This document shows, piece after piece, positions 46,489 through 56,065 of a stretch of DNA of 64,000 bases. Where the stretch lies: contig JADJFV010000031.1 of assembly GCA_016708435.1 (NCBI GenBank), positions 62,001 through 126,000 of the forward strand, given 5' to 3'. The notes under the pieces are model-generated. The model worked only from the letters and a program-made list of their open reading frames with translations, ran no database searches and was not told the DNA's origin. Within the stretch, counting starts at the first letter, position 1; every line of letters starts with the position of its first letter. Source of the stretch: Leptospiraceae bacterium. GTDB taxonomy: Bacteria > Spirochaetota > Leptospiria > Leptospirales > Leptospiraceae. The position numbers and the translations under genes are program-made.

Positions 46489-46989
46489 TTAACCCATTGC
46501 CAATCGTTCCATTGGATCGATGATATGAGTTACTTGCACTCCGTAGTAGTCATCAAGAATGATGATTTTACCGCGTCCAATAATTTTTCCATTGGCTAGT
46601 AAATCCAATTCTTCCCCAATATTTTTGTCAAGTTCAACGACTGCACCTTCGGAAAGTTGTAAGACATCTTTGATATACATATTCGTTCTTCCAAGCTCTA
46701 CTGTGAGAGACATGGTAACGTCCATAAGAAGATTCAAATTAGAACTAGAAGAAGCCATTGAGCCACCCATCTTTCCGGCTGTAGGCTTCGCTGTTTGAGG
46801 TGACTGTGAGAACCCAGGACCAAGGGCTGCGGCAATGGCATCTGAACTAGGTCCATCTCCTCCGCCTAGATTCATTCCTGCAAAGGGATCATCGCTAGAA
46901 TCACCACCACTCGATGATTCTCCACCGCCAAAACTTCCCCCACCTAGTAGGGCATCTATATCTTCTTGTGAAAGGGCGCCATCTGCCAT
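46489..46989 (-). CDS. fliN: Flagellar motor switch protein FliN
   Basis: 166 residues. LSQEDIDALL at the start is the FliN/FliY N-terminal motif that can bind CheY-P in some species. A Gly/Ser-rich linker of about 60 residues follows. The C-terminal SpoA domain (LLMDVTMSLTVELGRTNMYIKDVL, GAVVELDKNIGEELDLLANG, GRGKIIILDDYYGVQVTHII) is complete. It forms the bottom of the C-ring. The gene stands apart from other flagellar genes here. Confidence 0.95.
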   Translation of the reverse strand: MADGALSQEDIDALLGGGSFGGGESSSGGDSSDDPFAGMNLGGGDGPSSDAIAAALGPGFSQSPQTAKPTAGKMGGSMASSSSNLNLLMDVTMSLTVELGRTNMYIKDVLQLSEGAVVELDKNIGEELDLLANGKIIGRGKIIILDDYYGVQVTHIIDPMERLAMG

Positions 46990-47091
46990 ATGTAAGTACC
47001 TCTTAGAGTAAAAATAAAAAAAAAATTATGTTGTCAAGCAAAGAATAAAAGACGACAGGAATACATTTTTAATAACGGTAGAATAAGAACC

Positions 47092-48378
47092 ATGGACGAT
47101 AAAAATAAATCTACTGTTATTGATTTTATTACGGCAAAGGAAGCCATTTTAAAAGAGCTTTCCGCCTTAGAAGCAGTCTCTTCGGGAGAGATTGCTCTAC
47201 CAGAGATTTACCCGGAAAAAAATGAAGTGAAAGTGGAGTTTTTAGCAAGTTCCCTCGCACCGGAGCAAATTGTAGAATGCCTCCAGATTATAAAAAACCA
47301 TATCGAAAACATTCGCATTCATACCTTTGAGCCGGGCTTTTACGTTTTCCAAGCTCTAAACGAAAATATGTTCGATAGCAAGTCCATTCTAGACAATATC
47401 AAATTTAGATTCATCGTGTATAACAACCAGAACAAAGTAGAAATTTCCAAGAAAGGGGATTTCAAACGAGAAGAGATTTTTGTAATCATCTCTCTTTTTA
47501 AATATGTGACAGGGTCAAATTCTAAAAAGAATGCAAATCCAAAAGAGCTATTGTCTAGACTTGGGGTAACAGTCTTTGATCCAGCAGAGGAAGCGTTAAC
47601 CGGCAACATTATCACCTTCGATCATATCGCGGGGTATAATAATGTGAAACAAGAAATTTTAGAATCCATTGTAATGCCAATCTTAAGTCCGAATACTTTC
47701 GATGAAGTCTCTAAGTTGACTCGAAAATTTCCATCTCGCAATAGACCTCGCGCCGTTCTATTCGAAGGAGATCCGGGAGTAGGAAAAACAACGATGGCAA
47801 AAGTTGTAGCCTGTCTTTGTAAAATTCCAATGGTATATGTTCCAATAGAATCCATTCTGAGTAAATACTACGGAGAGAGTTCACAAAACCTCGCTTATGT
47901 ATTCGATGCGGCGGCACTTTTTCCAAGTGCGTTAATTTTCTTAGATGAAATTGATTCTCTAGCAGGAAGCAGAGAAGAAGGAATTGTGGAGGCTACTCGT
48001 AAGTTGCTTTCTGTTTTACTTCGTAAGCTAGATGGATTTGAAGGAAAGCCCCGCACACTAACGCTTGGTGCAACGAATCGTAAACAAGATTTAGACAGAG
48101 CACTCCTTTCTAGATTTGATAAATCAATTTACTTTCCATTGCCTGATACAAAAGAAAGAGCAGCGATTCTAGAAAATTATGCATTTCACTTGAATGAAGA
48201 AAATCGCTTTGTGATTTCAAGTCTATTAGATGGCTACTCGGGAAGAAATATGAAAGACTTCTGTGATTTTGTAGAGCGTAAATGGGCTTCTGCGATTATC
48301 GAAAGAAGCTTACAAGCATCACCCCCACCTTTTGAAGTATATCAGGAAGCCGCAGAGGTGATAAGGAAGAATAGATAG
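47092..48378 (+). CDS. AAA+ ATPase of the FtsH/VPS4-like classic clade, without protease domain
   Basis: 428 residues. The N-terminal about 170 residues are a unique domain of alternating strands and helices (FLASSLAPEQIVECLQII, VISLFKYVTG). The AAA module starts at ITFDHIAGYNNVKQEI. Walker A is FEGDPGVGKTTMAK, Walker B LIFLDEIDSLAG, sensor-1 GATNRKQDLDRALLSRFD, and the C-terminal lid ends in GYSGRNMKDFCDFVERK. No zinc-protease motif and no membrane segment. It probably remodels a protein complex; the partner is unknown. Divergent from fliN. Confidence 0.85.
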   Translation: MDDKNKSTVIDFITAKEAILKELSALEAVSSGEIALPEIYPEKNEVKVEFLASSLAPEQIVECLQIIKNHIENIRIHTFEPGFYVFQALNENMFDSKSILDNIKFRFIVYNNQNKVEISKKGDFKREEIFVIISLFKYVTGSNSKKNANPKELLSRLGVTVFDPAEEALTGNIITFDHIAGYNNVKQEILESIVMPILSPNTFDEVSKLTRKFPSRNRPRAVLFEGDPGVGKTTMAKVVACLCKIPMVYVPIESILSKYYGESSQNLAYVFDAAALFPSALIFLDEIDSLAGSREEGIVEATRKLLSVLLRKLDGFEGKPRTLTLGATNRKQDLDRALLSRFDKSIYFPLPDTKERAAILENYAFHLNEENRFVISSLLDGYSGRNMKDFCDFVERKWASAIIERSLQASPPPFEVYQEAAEVIRKNR

Positions 48379-48381
48379 CGG

Positions 48382-48936
48382 TTAGATAATTTCAGCGAGG
48401 CTTATGCTTTTATTGGTCAGAGGAATAGTAAGTTTTTCATCTAGACCATGCGTTGTATGCAATGTGTATTTGCCGCTAATTGGATTTTGAAAAACTTCGA
48501 TTTTATTATTTTGCAAATCTAAAATCCAATAAGTAGCAATATTAGCCTTTGCATAGATATTTGCTTTGTATAAATCATCCTCGTAAGAGCTAAGAGCAAC
48601 TTCCACTACAAAGGCTGCGGTTACTGGATGTTTGTCTCCAAAGTCATCATAACTCCCTTCTACAGCCGAGATATCTGGCTCAGGCTCAGAGTCACCAATT
48701 GTGATTGGCTTTTCTTGGCGAACAATAATACTTTCGGATACGGCTTGCGCTAAAATATGACCGAGTTTAGTTACAACTTTAGAATGCTTTGGGGAAATAG
48801 TCATTTTGTTTACAACAATTCCATGAATGAGCTCTGTATTGCGCGGTAAAATTCCAGTTGCACTTAGCTTATGATATGTCTCAATATCATATCGAAAGGC
48901 TTTTTCTGTATACGACTTTTCAAGAACCGCACTCAT
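48382..48936 (-). CDS. Uma2 family (putative PD-(D/E)XK nuclease fold) protein, copy 1
   Basis: 184 residues. NTELIHGIVVNKMTISPKHS, EPEPDISAVEG, FVVEVALSSYEDDLYKANIYAKANIATYWILDL and NKIEVFQNP are the Uma2/DUF820 core, with probable active-site residues D (PDIS), E (VEVA) and K (KANIYA). The family is abundant in cyanobacteria and some spirochaetes, and its function is not established. A close paralogue lies at 58606-59160 in the same orientation. Convergent with the AAA gene, 4 bases apart. Confidence 0.88.
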   Translation of the reverse strand: MSAVLEKSYTEKAFRYDIETYHKLSATGILPRNTELIHGIVVNKMTISPKHSKVVTKLGHILAQAVSESIIVRQEKPITIGDSEPEPDISAVEGSYDDFGDKHPVTAAFVVEVALSSYEDDLYKANIYAKANIATYWILDLQNNKIEVFQNPISGKYTLHTTHGLDEKLTIPLTNKSISLAEII

Positions 48937-49013
48937 GGTAACAGTTTAGCAATTATTTTTAAACTTTGTCAAGTGAAAAAAACAACCTGTTAGTTAGGCT
49001 AGCTTTACAATCA

Positions 49014-50699
49014 CTACTTCTTTTGAGACTTTATCGACCATTTATTTTTATTTTCTATGTGTAATTCGGATGTATGAAATTTACGCAAACTATCTCGATG
49101 TCCAACGCTGATAAATTGAATACCGGAACTTTTAAGAAGGGAATACATCTTATCCTCATTGTCAGAATCAAGAGCACTAGTAGCTTCATCTAGGATTGCA
49201 ATTTTTTTGCCCGAAAGAATCAGTCTACCAAAGGCTACTCGCTGTTGTTCGCCGAGAGATAGTATATGAGAGAAATCCATCACCCTATCTAAATTATTAA
49301 TTCTATCTGGAAGAGTTTCTAATCCAATTTTTCCAAGCAAGGTAACAAGCTCATGATCAGAAACTTCGTATGATTCATTTGGATAAGTAAGAACATCGCG
49401 AATCGAGCCTATGGGCAAATAAGGCTTTTGCGGAAAAAAGAAAAGCTCTTCTCGCGCAGGAATTAGAATTTGACCTGAGCCACGAGTCCAAAGTCCGGCA
49501 ATAGCACGAAGGAGAGAACTTTTTCCTACTCCACTTGGTCCTGTGATAAGCAATGATTCATTGGGTTTTAAGACAAGACTTAGATTGGAAATCAATTCAT
49601 GCTCTCCATCGTAGGTAAATAGCTGTAATCCTCTCAGCTCAATAGCGTTTTCATTTCTAATTTCTATTTTTGTCATGTCTGACTTTCGATTTTCCATTGC
49701 TTCTTTTAATTCAGTAAGACGACTAACGTCAGCGAAGAAGACGGTGAGAGTTTCTAAGTTTGATGCTATGAGAAGAAGTGAACCTAGTATAGATCCAAAT
49801 GCGATAGACGCTTGACTGATTGTGCCATAATTTACTTCTCCTTTGAAATAACTATTTGCAATCAAGATATATGGAAGTGCCCCGACAGTAAATTGAATAA
49901 TTAATTGAAAGTATCGTAGGCTTGTGCTCACGATAAGTATTCTAAATTTATTTTCAATTACATCTTTTAGATACTTACCTACAGAAGTAAATTCTCGCTT
50001 TTCTCCCGAAAAGAATGAAATTGATTCCGAATGCTCTCGAACTCGCATTAAACTATATCTAAAATCCGCTTCTTTTCTATATTGTTCAATATTGAGACGA
50101 GAAAGTTTTCTTCCAAAGAAATAAACAGAAACCAATGTAACAAAGGTAGCAATTCCAAGCGTTGCATAAAATAGAATTGTAGAAATATTCCAAAGCATAT
50201 AAAAATAAGCCATAGAGGTAAAAAAGGATCGAAAGACATCGACGAACAAGTTTAACGTCCTTTCTACAAAAGAACGGATATCATCCGTTATCCGTTGATC
50301 GGGATTATCTATTACTCTTTTTTGTTGTAACGCATAGAAAGAATGATTCAAAAAATATTTATCTAAAAAATCTTTGGTCATCCATTCTCTCCAAAATAAA
50401 GCAAGATATTGTTGCAGAAAATAATAACTAGAGAAAGTTGTGATCATTATTAGAAAAGTCCCTATCAACCATAAAAGAGATTTATAATATTCTGCCTCAT
50501 TCTTAGCTTGCAGGTTTTCCATCCATTGTCCGTAAATTTTAGTGTTCTCTACATCAATCCATATTCCGAATGATACAAGTGCTAGTAAAATAAATAGGAG
50601 AAAAAAAGCTTTCTTCTTCACTTCCGAGACCCAAAACGGATACGAAAGATAATGTATCTTTCTAAAAATTTCTTTTGTGTTTGCTAGTAGTTGTTTCAA
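49014..50699 (-). CDS. ABC transporter with fused membrane and ATPase domains (YddA/SbmA/ABCD-like)
   Basis: About 561 residues from TTG 50699, supported by AAAGGA about 7 bases upstream; an ATG at 50786 would overlap the upstream gene by 35 bases. Six membrane helices match the ABC_membrane_2 fold (FWREWMTKDFLDKYF, DNPDQRITDDIRSFVE is its hallmark EAA-like segment). The ATPase has Walker A TGPSGVGKSS, signature LSLGEQQRVAFGR, Walker B KIAILDEATSALD. Relatives import peptides or export fatty acyl compounds. It is the last gene of the run of envelope genes from 58080 and may move a lipid or peptide related to that operon (inference). Confidence 0.85.
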   Translation of the reverse strand: MKQLLANTKEIFRKIHYLSYPFWVSEVKKKAFFLLFILLALVSFGIWIDVENTKIYGQWMENLQAKNEAEYYKSLLWLIGTFLIMITTFSSYYFLQQYLALFWREWMTKDFLDKYFLNHSFYALQQKRVIDNPDQRITDDIRSFVERTLNLFVDVFRSFFTSMAYFYMLWNISTILFYATLGIATFVTLVSVYFFGRKLSRLNIEQYRKEADFRYSLMRVREHSESISFFSGEKREFTSVGKYLKDVIENKFRILIVSTSLRYFQLIIQFTVGALPYILIANSYFKGEVNYGTISQASIAFGSILGSLLLIASNLETLTVFFADVSRLTELKEAMENRKSDMTKIEIRNENAIELRGLQLFTYDGEHELISNLSLVLKPNESLLITGPSGVGKSSLLRAIAGLWTRGSGQILIPAREELFFFPQKPYLPIGSIRDVLTYPNESYEVSDHELVTLLGKIGLETLPDRINNLDRVMDFSHILSLGEQQRVAFGRLILSGKKIAILDEATSALDSDNEDKMYSLLKSSGIQFISVGHRDSLRKFHTSELHIENKNKWSIKSQKK

Positions 50700-50751
50700 G
50701 TTGAGTTCCTTTGTTGTAACATAATACTTCTTTACCTGTATCAAAAAAATT

Positions 50752-52059
50752 TCACTCAAATACAAAATGTTTAGATGTCCATCCACTCTGTGAATAACTC
50801 GTTACACCATTTCGAGTTGAGCCGGTGAAAGTTGATACTCCATCACGAATTATTATCGTAACTTTTCCACCTGTGGCTAATGTTATTTTTCCTGCATGAA
50901 CGGCAGCAGTGCAAACAGAGGAAAGGTAAATGTATTGATCTACTCCCCATAGATTATTAGCAGTTCCGCCACTAGGGCAATTCAATATAAACCTCTGTCC
51001 AATTGCTTGATAAAAACCAAAGAATCCAGTCGTTGTCCATGTTACATTTGGAATTTCTGTGGCTACTCCTGAGTCACCTGGATCAATTATGTTAACAGTA
51101 TATTCATAGGATTTAGTTACTCCACTGACGATTACGTTGGAAATTTTTATTGTATAAAGAATATCTGATTTGGACGAAGTATTAATTCCAGTTGGAATCC
51201 AAACAATAGTATTATCTCCATAGCCGACAGCGATAGGCTCTTTTGAAAGAGATATATTAGAATTATCCGCTGCGGTCATAGTCACTGTAGCATTTGTAAA
51301 ATCTGCTGCAGGAACAGAAAAAGACCATCTATCAAATACTAATTGTCTTGGGATAAATCCCTTCGGAGGCCAAGATATAAATGTAGGCATAGAGGAAGGA
51401 TAAGAACTAGCGAAATTTCCAATTACCCACAGAGCATTACTTGTATCCGTATTTCCACTTCCCATTGTCTGCGCTCTCGAATAGAGTATCCATCTTCGAT
51501 GACCCGCAGCCGTATTGTTTGATCCTGCATCTTGCATATAAGCAGTTATTGCATCAGCAGAATGAGAACCAGCTAAGTTAGAACTACCCGCTGCGTTTGC
51601 TCCATCGGATGTATAGCATGTCCAAGTAGAAGGCGGATTGTGATTAAGAGTATTATTCGCTTTCATCATAAGAGCCGCTTCCTGAGTCTTCGAAAAGGTA
51701 GTAGTATCCCAACTAACGTTTCCAAGTTCGACTCTATTTCTAAAAAAATTAATCCGATTCAAAGTCTTAGTTTGTGAATCATCAGATGTTGTCCCGGCAA
51801 TACAACCAGAAACAGAACCAGTCCAACCCAAACTAACAACGGTCGATTGCAGATAATCATTATTATACGTGCTTAAAACAGTGCTTCTATTTTCTGATCC
51901 GAGGGAATTTGTCGAACTCGAACGACTGAGTAAAAACAAACCTAAAAATAAGTTTGTGTTATCTTTTTGTTTCTTGGTATTACAATCGAGAATTGATACA
52001 CATAGCATAATGAGCATAATCCACAAGGCTATTGCTTTTTTGAATGATTTACTTTTCAT
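50752..52059 (-). CDS. Lipoprotein with CAP/SCP domain and C-terminal LCCL domain
   Basis: 435 residues with a lipobox-like SILDC after the signal. Residues about 85-210 form a CAP (SCP/PR-1) domain: LNRINFFRNRVELG, QEAALMMKANNTLNHNPP, SHSADAITAYMQD, and AGHRRWILY with its His. A central beta-rich domain follows. The last about 85 residues read as an LCCL domain (DQYIYLSSVCTAAVHAGKI, RNGVTSYSQSGW, the conserved Cys-AAVHAG and NGV-S pattern). CAP plus LCCL is best known from animal CRISPLD proteins. Likely surface-exposed and possibly lipid- or glycan-binding. It follows the kelch/NHL gene by 32 bases. Confidence 0.8.
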   Translation of the reverse strand: MKSKSFKKAIALWIMLIMLCVSILDCNTKKQKDNTNLFLGLFLLSRSSSTNSLGSENRSTVLSTYNNDYLQSTVVSLGWTGSVSGCIAGTTSDDSQTKTLNRINFFRNRVELGNVSWDTTTFSKTQEAALMMKANNTLNHNPPSTWTCYTSDGANAAGSSNLAGSHSADAITAYMQDAGSNNTAAGHRRWILYSRAQTMGSGNTDTSNALWVIGNFASSYPSSMPTFISWPPKGFIPRQLVFDRWSFSVPAADFTNATVTMTAADNSNISLSKEPIAVGYGDNTIVWIPTGINTSSKSDILYTIKISNVIVSGVTKSYEYTVNIIDPGDSGVATEIPNVTWTTTGFFGFYQAIGQRFILNCPSGGTANNLWGVDQYIYLSSVCTAAVHAGKITLATGGKVTIIIRDGVSTFTGSTRNGVTSYSQSGWTSKHFVFE

Positions 52060-52091
52060 GTTATTTCCTTTTTATTATTAGTTAGATTTTC

Positions 52092-55000
52092 TTATTGGCA
52101 TACAATCTTTCGGATTTTGTTGTTACCACTGTCAGTCACATAAAGAACTCCTAAGCTATCAATCGTTATTCCAAATGGCAAACTAAAAGTAGCCGTAGTT
52201 CCTGTTGCATCAATAGAACCAGTCGTGCCAGAGCCTGCTAATGTTGTCACAACACCCGCCGATGTTATTTTACGAATTTTGTTACTGCTTGTATCTGTTA
52301 CATACAAATTCCCAGAACTATCAATCGTTACTCCAGACGGCAAACTAAAAGTAGCCGCAGTTCCTGTTGAATCAATAGAACTAGCTATGCCAGAACCTGC
52401 TAATGTTGTTACTACACCTGCTGATGTTATTTTACGAATTTTGTTACTGCTTGCATCTGCTACAAACAAATTTCCAGAACTGTCAACCATAACTCCACGA
52501 GGCAAATTAAAACTAGCAGCAGTTCCTGTTGCATCTGTAGATCCAGTTGTGCCAGAGCCTGCCAATGTTGTCACTACTCCCGCAGATGTTATCTTACGGA
52601 TTTTGTTAATTCCTGTATCAGCTACAAACAAATTCCCCGAACTATCAATTGTTATTCCAAATGGAGAACTAAAAGTAGCCGCTGTGCCGGTTGCATCAAA
52701 AGAACCATTTGAACCAGAGCCTGCTAATGTGGTCACAACGCCTGCTGATGTTATTTTGCGAATTTTGTTACTGCTTGTATCTGCTACATACAAATTCCCA
52801 GAATTATCAGCCGTTACTCCGTATGGAGAACTAAAAGTAGCCGCAGTTCCTGTTGAATCAAAAGAACCAGCAACGCCGGAACCTGCTAATGTTGTTACTA
52901 CACCTGCTGATGTTATTTTACGAATTTTGTTACTGCTTCTATCAGCTACAAACAAATTCCCCGAACTATCAGCCATTACTCCGCTCGGCAAATTAAAAGT
53001 AGCCGCAGTTCCCGTTGCATCTGTAGAACCAGCAACACCAGATCCCGCAAAGGTAGACACTGTTACTGTTGTTTTAGTTGGATCAGAGCAACCTAAAAGT
53101 GCTGGCGTTGTAGTCGTTGATTGGCTTGACGCAACTGACGCAATCTTTCTGATTTTATTATTTCCCGCATCGGCTACATATAAATTGCCGGAAGTATCGA
53201 AAGCTAAGTATTCGGGATTGCTGAAACTTGCTGTAGTGCTTGTTCCATCTGCACTCCCTGTTACCCCCGTACCTGCAATCGTCGATACAATTCCAGAAAC
53301 ATCAATCTTACGAATTTTATTTCCGCTCTTATCTGCTACATATAAATTTCCGGCGGTATCTAGTGTTATCCCATCTAGACTATTAAAACTCGCTGTTATT
53401 CCTGTTCCATCGTCTTTACCAGAACTACCAGACCCAGCTATAGTTGTTACAACTCCAGATGCCGTAATTTTTCTAACTTTGTTATTTCCACTATCACCAA
53501 CATATACATTGCCGCTTAAGTCTACAGCTACACCTCTCGGCAAATAAAAACTAGCCGCTGTTCCTGTTCCGTCTAGACTACCAGCATTTCCAGAACCAGC
53601 AAAAGTTGTTACAACGCCTAATGAAGTAATTTTTCGTATTCTATGATTTCCACTATCACCTACATATAAATTGCCGGCTGTATCAATTGTAATTCCATCC
53701 GGATAATTAAAACTAGCCGCTGTTCCTGTCCCATCAGAACCTCCAGAGAATTCTGATCCTGCAAGGGTTGTTACAACTCCTGCGCTTGTTATTTTACGAA
53801 TTTTATGACCATAGTAATCGCATACATATAAATTTCCTGTGCTATCAAAAACTAATCCTGCTGGACCATAGAGGCTTGCACTTGTTCCCGTTCCATCTAT
53901 ACTACTAGAATTTCCAGACCCAGCAAAGGTTGTTACGATTCCTGATGCAGTAATTTTACGAATCTTATTTGAATTCAAATCAGCAACAAACATATTCCCA
54001 GATTTATCGAATACAACTCCATCCGGATAACTAAAACTAGCCGCTGTTGCTGTTCCGTCTGTGCTTCCTCCAGCGCCAGATCCAGCAAAGGTTGTTACAG
54101 TGAATTCTTGCGTATTAAGGCTCGCACCAATGTATAACTCAGCCGATGACACTGTAGAATTTGAATTATCTGTAAGACCTCCAACTATTAGGACATTTCC
54201 GTTTCCAAGTAATGTCCCTGTATGAGCTACTCGAATGGATTTCATATTTCCAGCACTTGCAAAAGTTCCAAGCGTTTCATCATATATTTCTCCATCTGCC
54301 AAATATCCATTATCCGCAGATCTTCCACCGGTTAATAATATTTTTCCATTCGGCAGAGTTACTGCAATCTGTTCACTTCTACCTGTTCCCATTGCTCCAG
54401 TAGTCGAGAATACATTTGCGGTTGGATCATATACTTGTGCATTGACGAGAGTGCTCGTTGAATTTTGTCCTGCAATCAAGACTTTGCCAGAAGAAAGTGT
54501 ATTTGCAGTATGGTTAAATCTGGAAAGATTCATGCTGCTACTAATTAAAGTAAATATTCCTGTTGTAGGATCATATACTTCTGCGCTTGATAAATTTGTA
54601 GTTAGATTCGCACCACCGGATACTAATACTTTTCCTGAACTCAATAATATGGCATTATGGGTTAATCTCGCTAGATTCATACTACCCGTAGCGGTAAATA
54701 CACCAGTAGCCGGATCATATAACTCTGCAGTTGCATATACCGTTGTATTGCCTATACTCGAGCGATTACCTCCACCGGTTAATAATACTTTACCGTTTTG
54801 TAATACTGTCGCGGTATGAAGGTATCTTGGAGAAGTTGTAGAAGTTCCACTCGTAAAACTTCCTGTAGTGGGATCATACAACTCTGTGCTAGACATTGTT
54901 CCGCTTGAACTATTGTATCCGCCTACAATTAAAATTTTACCAGTATTTAAAAGTGAGGCTGTATGCTTCTCTCTGGCTAAGTTCATAGATCCAGTAAGAG

Positions 55001-55343
55001 TAAACTTACCCTTAGTAGGATCATATAATTCTGCGGAAGAACGATAGCCGCCGGAGTTACTGTATCCGCCCGCTATTAAAACATTTCCATTGCTTAATAA
55101 TGTTGCTGTATGATTGTATCTTCCTTCATTTAGACTTCCGGTTAGGGAGAAATTAACCGGTGGCAAATTAGGATTACCCAGCATATATTGAAGCCAAAAA
55201 ATAGGAGTCATTGGATCGGTCACATTATTCAGATTAGCCTTACATACAGTGCTAATACTTAAAAGGAAAATCATCAGAACTAGATTTCCAATAGCTTTAA
55301 ATGCATTTCGTCTAAATTGGTTTTTTATATTAATGTTTACCAT
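52092..55343 (-). CDS. Giant kelch + NHL multi-propeller lipoprotein
   Basis: 1,083 residues from ATG 55343 (MVNINIKN), chosen for GGAG 6 bases upstream; ATG 55355 lacks one. The lipobox is STVC. Residues about 60-410 hold seven kelch-like repeats (RYNHTATLLSNGNVLIAGGY and so on). Residues about 415-740 hold six NHL units. A Ser/Thr linker with a Cys (ALLGCSDPTKTT) follows, then six more NHL units to the end (TLAGSG, SGNLYVAD, NKIRKI). The units are about 54 residues, and those in the second set are nearly identical at DNA level. One seven-bladed and two six-bladed propellers are the natural reading. Probably a surface adhesin or binding scaffold. Confidence 0.85.
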   Translation of the reverse strand: MVNINIKNQFRRNAFKAIGNLVLMIFLLSISTVCKANLNNVTDPMTPIFWLQYMLGNPNLPPVNFSLTGSLNEGRYNHTATLLSNGNVLIAGGYSNSGGYRSSAELYDPTKGKFTLTGSMNLAREKHTASLLNTGKILIVGGYNSSSGTMSSTELYDPTTGSFTSGTSTTSPRYLHTATVLQNGKVLLTGGGNRSSIGNTTVYATAELYDPATGVFTATGSMNLARLTHNAILLSSGKVLVSGGANLTTNLSSAEVYDPTTGIFTLISSSMNLSRFNHTANTLSSGKVLIAGQNSTSTLVNAQVYDPTANVFSTTGAMGTGRSEQIAVTLPNGKILLTGGRSADNGYLADGEIYDETLGTFASAGNMKSIRVAHTGTLLGNGNVLIVGGLTDNSNSTVSSAELYIGASLNTQEFTVTTFAGSGAGGSTDGTATAASFSYPDGVVFDKSGNMFVADLNSNKIRKITASGIVTTFAGSGNSSSIDGTGTSASLYGPAGLVFDSTGNLYVCDYYGHKIRKITSAGVVTTLAGSEFSGGSDGTGTAASFNYPDGITIDTAGNLYVGDSGNHRIRKITSLGVVTTFAGSGNAGSLDGTGTAASFYLPRGVAVDLSGNVYVGDSGNNKVRKITASGVVTTIAGSGSSGKDDGTGITASFNSLDGITLDTAGNLYVADKSGNKIRKIDVSGIVSTIAGTGVTGSADGTSTTASFSNPEYLAFDTSGNLYVADAGNNKIRKIASVASSQSTTTTPALLGCSDPTKTTVTVSTFAGSGVAGSTDATGTAATFNLPSGVMADSSGNLFVADRSSNKIRKITSAGVVTTLAGSGVAGSFDSTGTAATFSSPYGVTADNSGNLYVADTSSNKIRKITSAGVVTTLAGSGSNGSFDATGTAATFSSPFGITIDSSGNLFVADTGINKIRKITSAGVVTTLAGSGTTGSTDATGTAASFNLPRGVMVDSSGNLFVADASSNKIRKITSAGVVTTLAGSGIASSIDSTGTAATFSLPSGVTIDSSGNLYVTDTSSNKIRKITSAGVVTTLAGSGTTGSIDATGTTATFSLPFGITIDSLGVLYVTDSGNNKIRKIVCQ

Positions 55344-56065
55344 ACATGTCTCCATCCAAGAGTATAATTTGTTTCTCTATTATTCGCATAAGAATTTCCA
55401 CTGACTACAGGAAAGTTTTCAACCTTTGTTTGAAAGTCAAGTCCTGACTTTGGTTGCGGATGATTGGAACTAGCCGATGTAGTTGGTTTTGAAAATGCAA
55501 TTAAATCGATTATATTCAGTGCATATAAGCCTACAAATAAACCTATCGCCAAAGTAGTATTTTGTGCTGCACCGGTATAATCCTGTCTGAGCTTGCCAAA
55601 TTCAGAGGCAGAATCATAGACCAAGAAATCAGTTACCATTTTTGCTTCTGCTGGCGAAGAGGCAAATCGCTGTATGACCATATAATTTAAATAAGTTAGC
55701 CCATGGGAATGCTGATATGTTTTTTGTGCTATACCTAAATTTACAGATTGGACGGCAATGTTTGCAAGTAAGAGCCATGCACTAATGTTTAGAATAAGAC
55801 CCTTACCACTACTAGGATCTCTTGCTAATTGTCTAGTGCCCGGAAATGCGATCATGTATGTGAGACTACCAGAATTTTTTTCACTGACTGCTCTTGCTTG
55901 TTTAGCTTCCTTTTCGACGGGACTTATTTTTTTACTTGGAATAAATAAAGTAGGAAAAGGTCCTTCCGAAGTAATAATAACTTGTGGTTTATTAGAGGTC
56001 TGCTTTGCATCCTCTGCGACTAATTGGATACTTAGTAAAAATATTAATATTAAGACTAATTTCAT
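55337..56065 (-). CDS. Small membrane-associated secreted protein (DUF5683-like layout)
   Basis: 242 residues with a signal peptide (MKLVLILIFLLSIQLVAED). A Pro/Lys-rich linker is followed by LTYMIAFPGTRQLARDPSSGKGLI, two probable membrane helices (about residues 92-113 and 170-190), and a polar tail. The PGTRQL-GKG arrangement recalls DUF5683-type small integral proteins found with secreted beta-propeller proteins; this is a weak match. Its start overlaps the COG3014-like gene by one base and its end overlaps the propeller gene by 7 bases, so translation is coupled. Confidence 0.6.
   Translation of the reverse strand: MKLVLILIFLLSIQLVAEDAKQTSNKPQVIITSEGPFPTLFIPSKKISPVEKEAKQARAVSEKNSGSLTYMIAFPGTRQLARDPSSGKGLILNISAWLLLANIAVQSVNLGIAQKTYQHSHGLTYLNYMVIQRFASSPAEAKMVTDFLVYDSASEFGKLRQDYTGAAQNTTLAIGLFVGLYALNIIDLIAFSKPTTSASSNHPQPKSGLDFQTKVENFPVVSGNSYANNRETNYTLGWRHVW

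Noticed and set aside
52225..53547. A 440-codon open frame on the plus strand opposite the NHL repeats
   Set aside because: It mirrors the 162-bp repeats of the propeller gene, has no signal or domain of its own and repeats the same peptide; an artefact of repeat and codon composition.
52092..55343. Regular DNA repeats that might be taken for a CRISPR array
   Set aside because: The period is about 162 bp, the repeats are coding throughout and vary at codon third positions; no short constant repeats with unique spacers.
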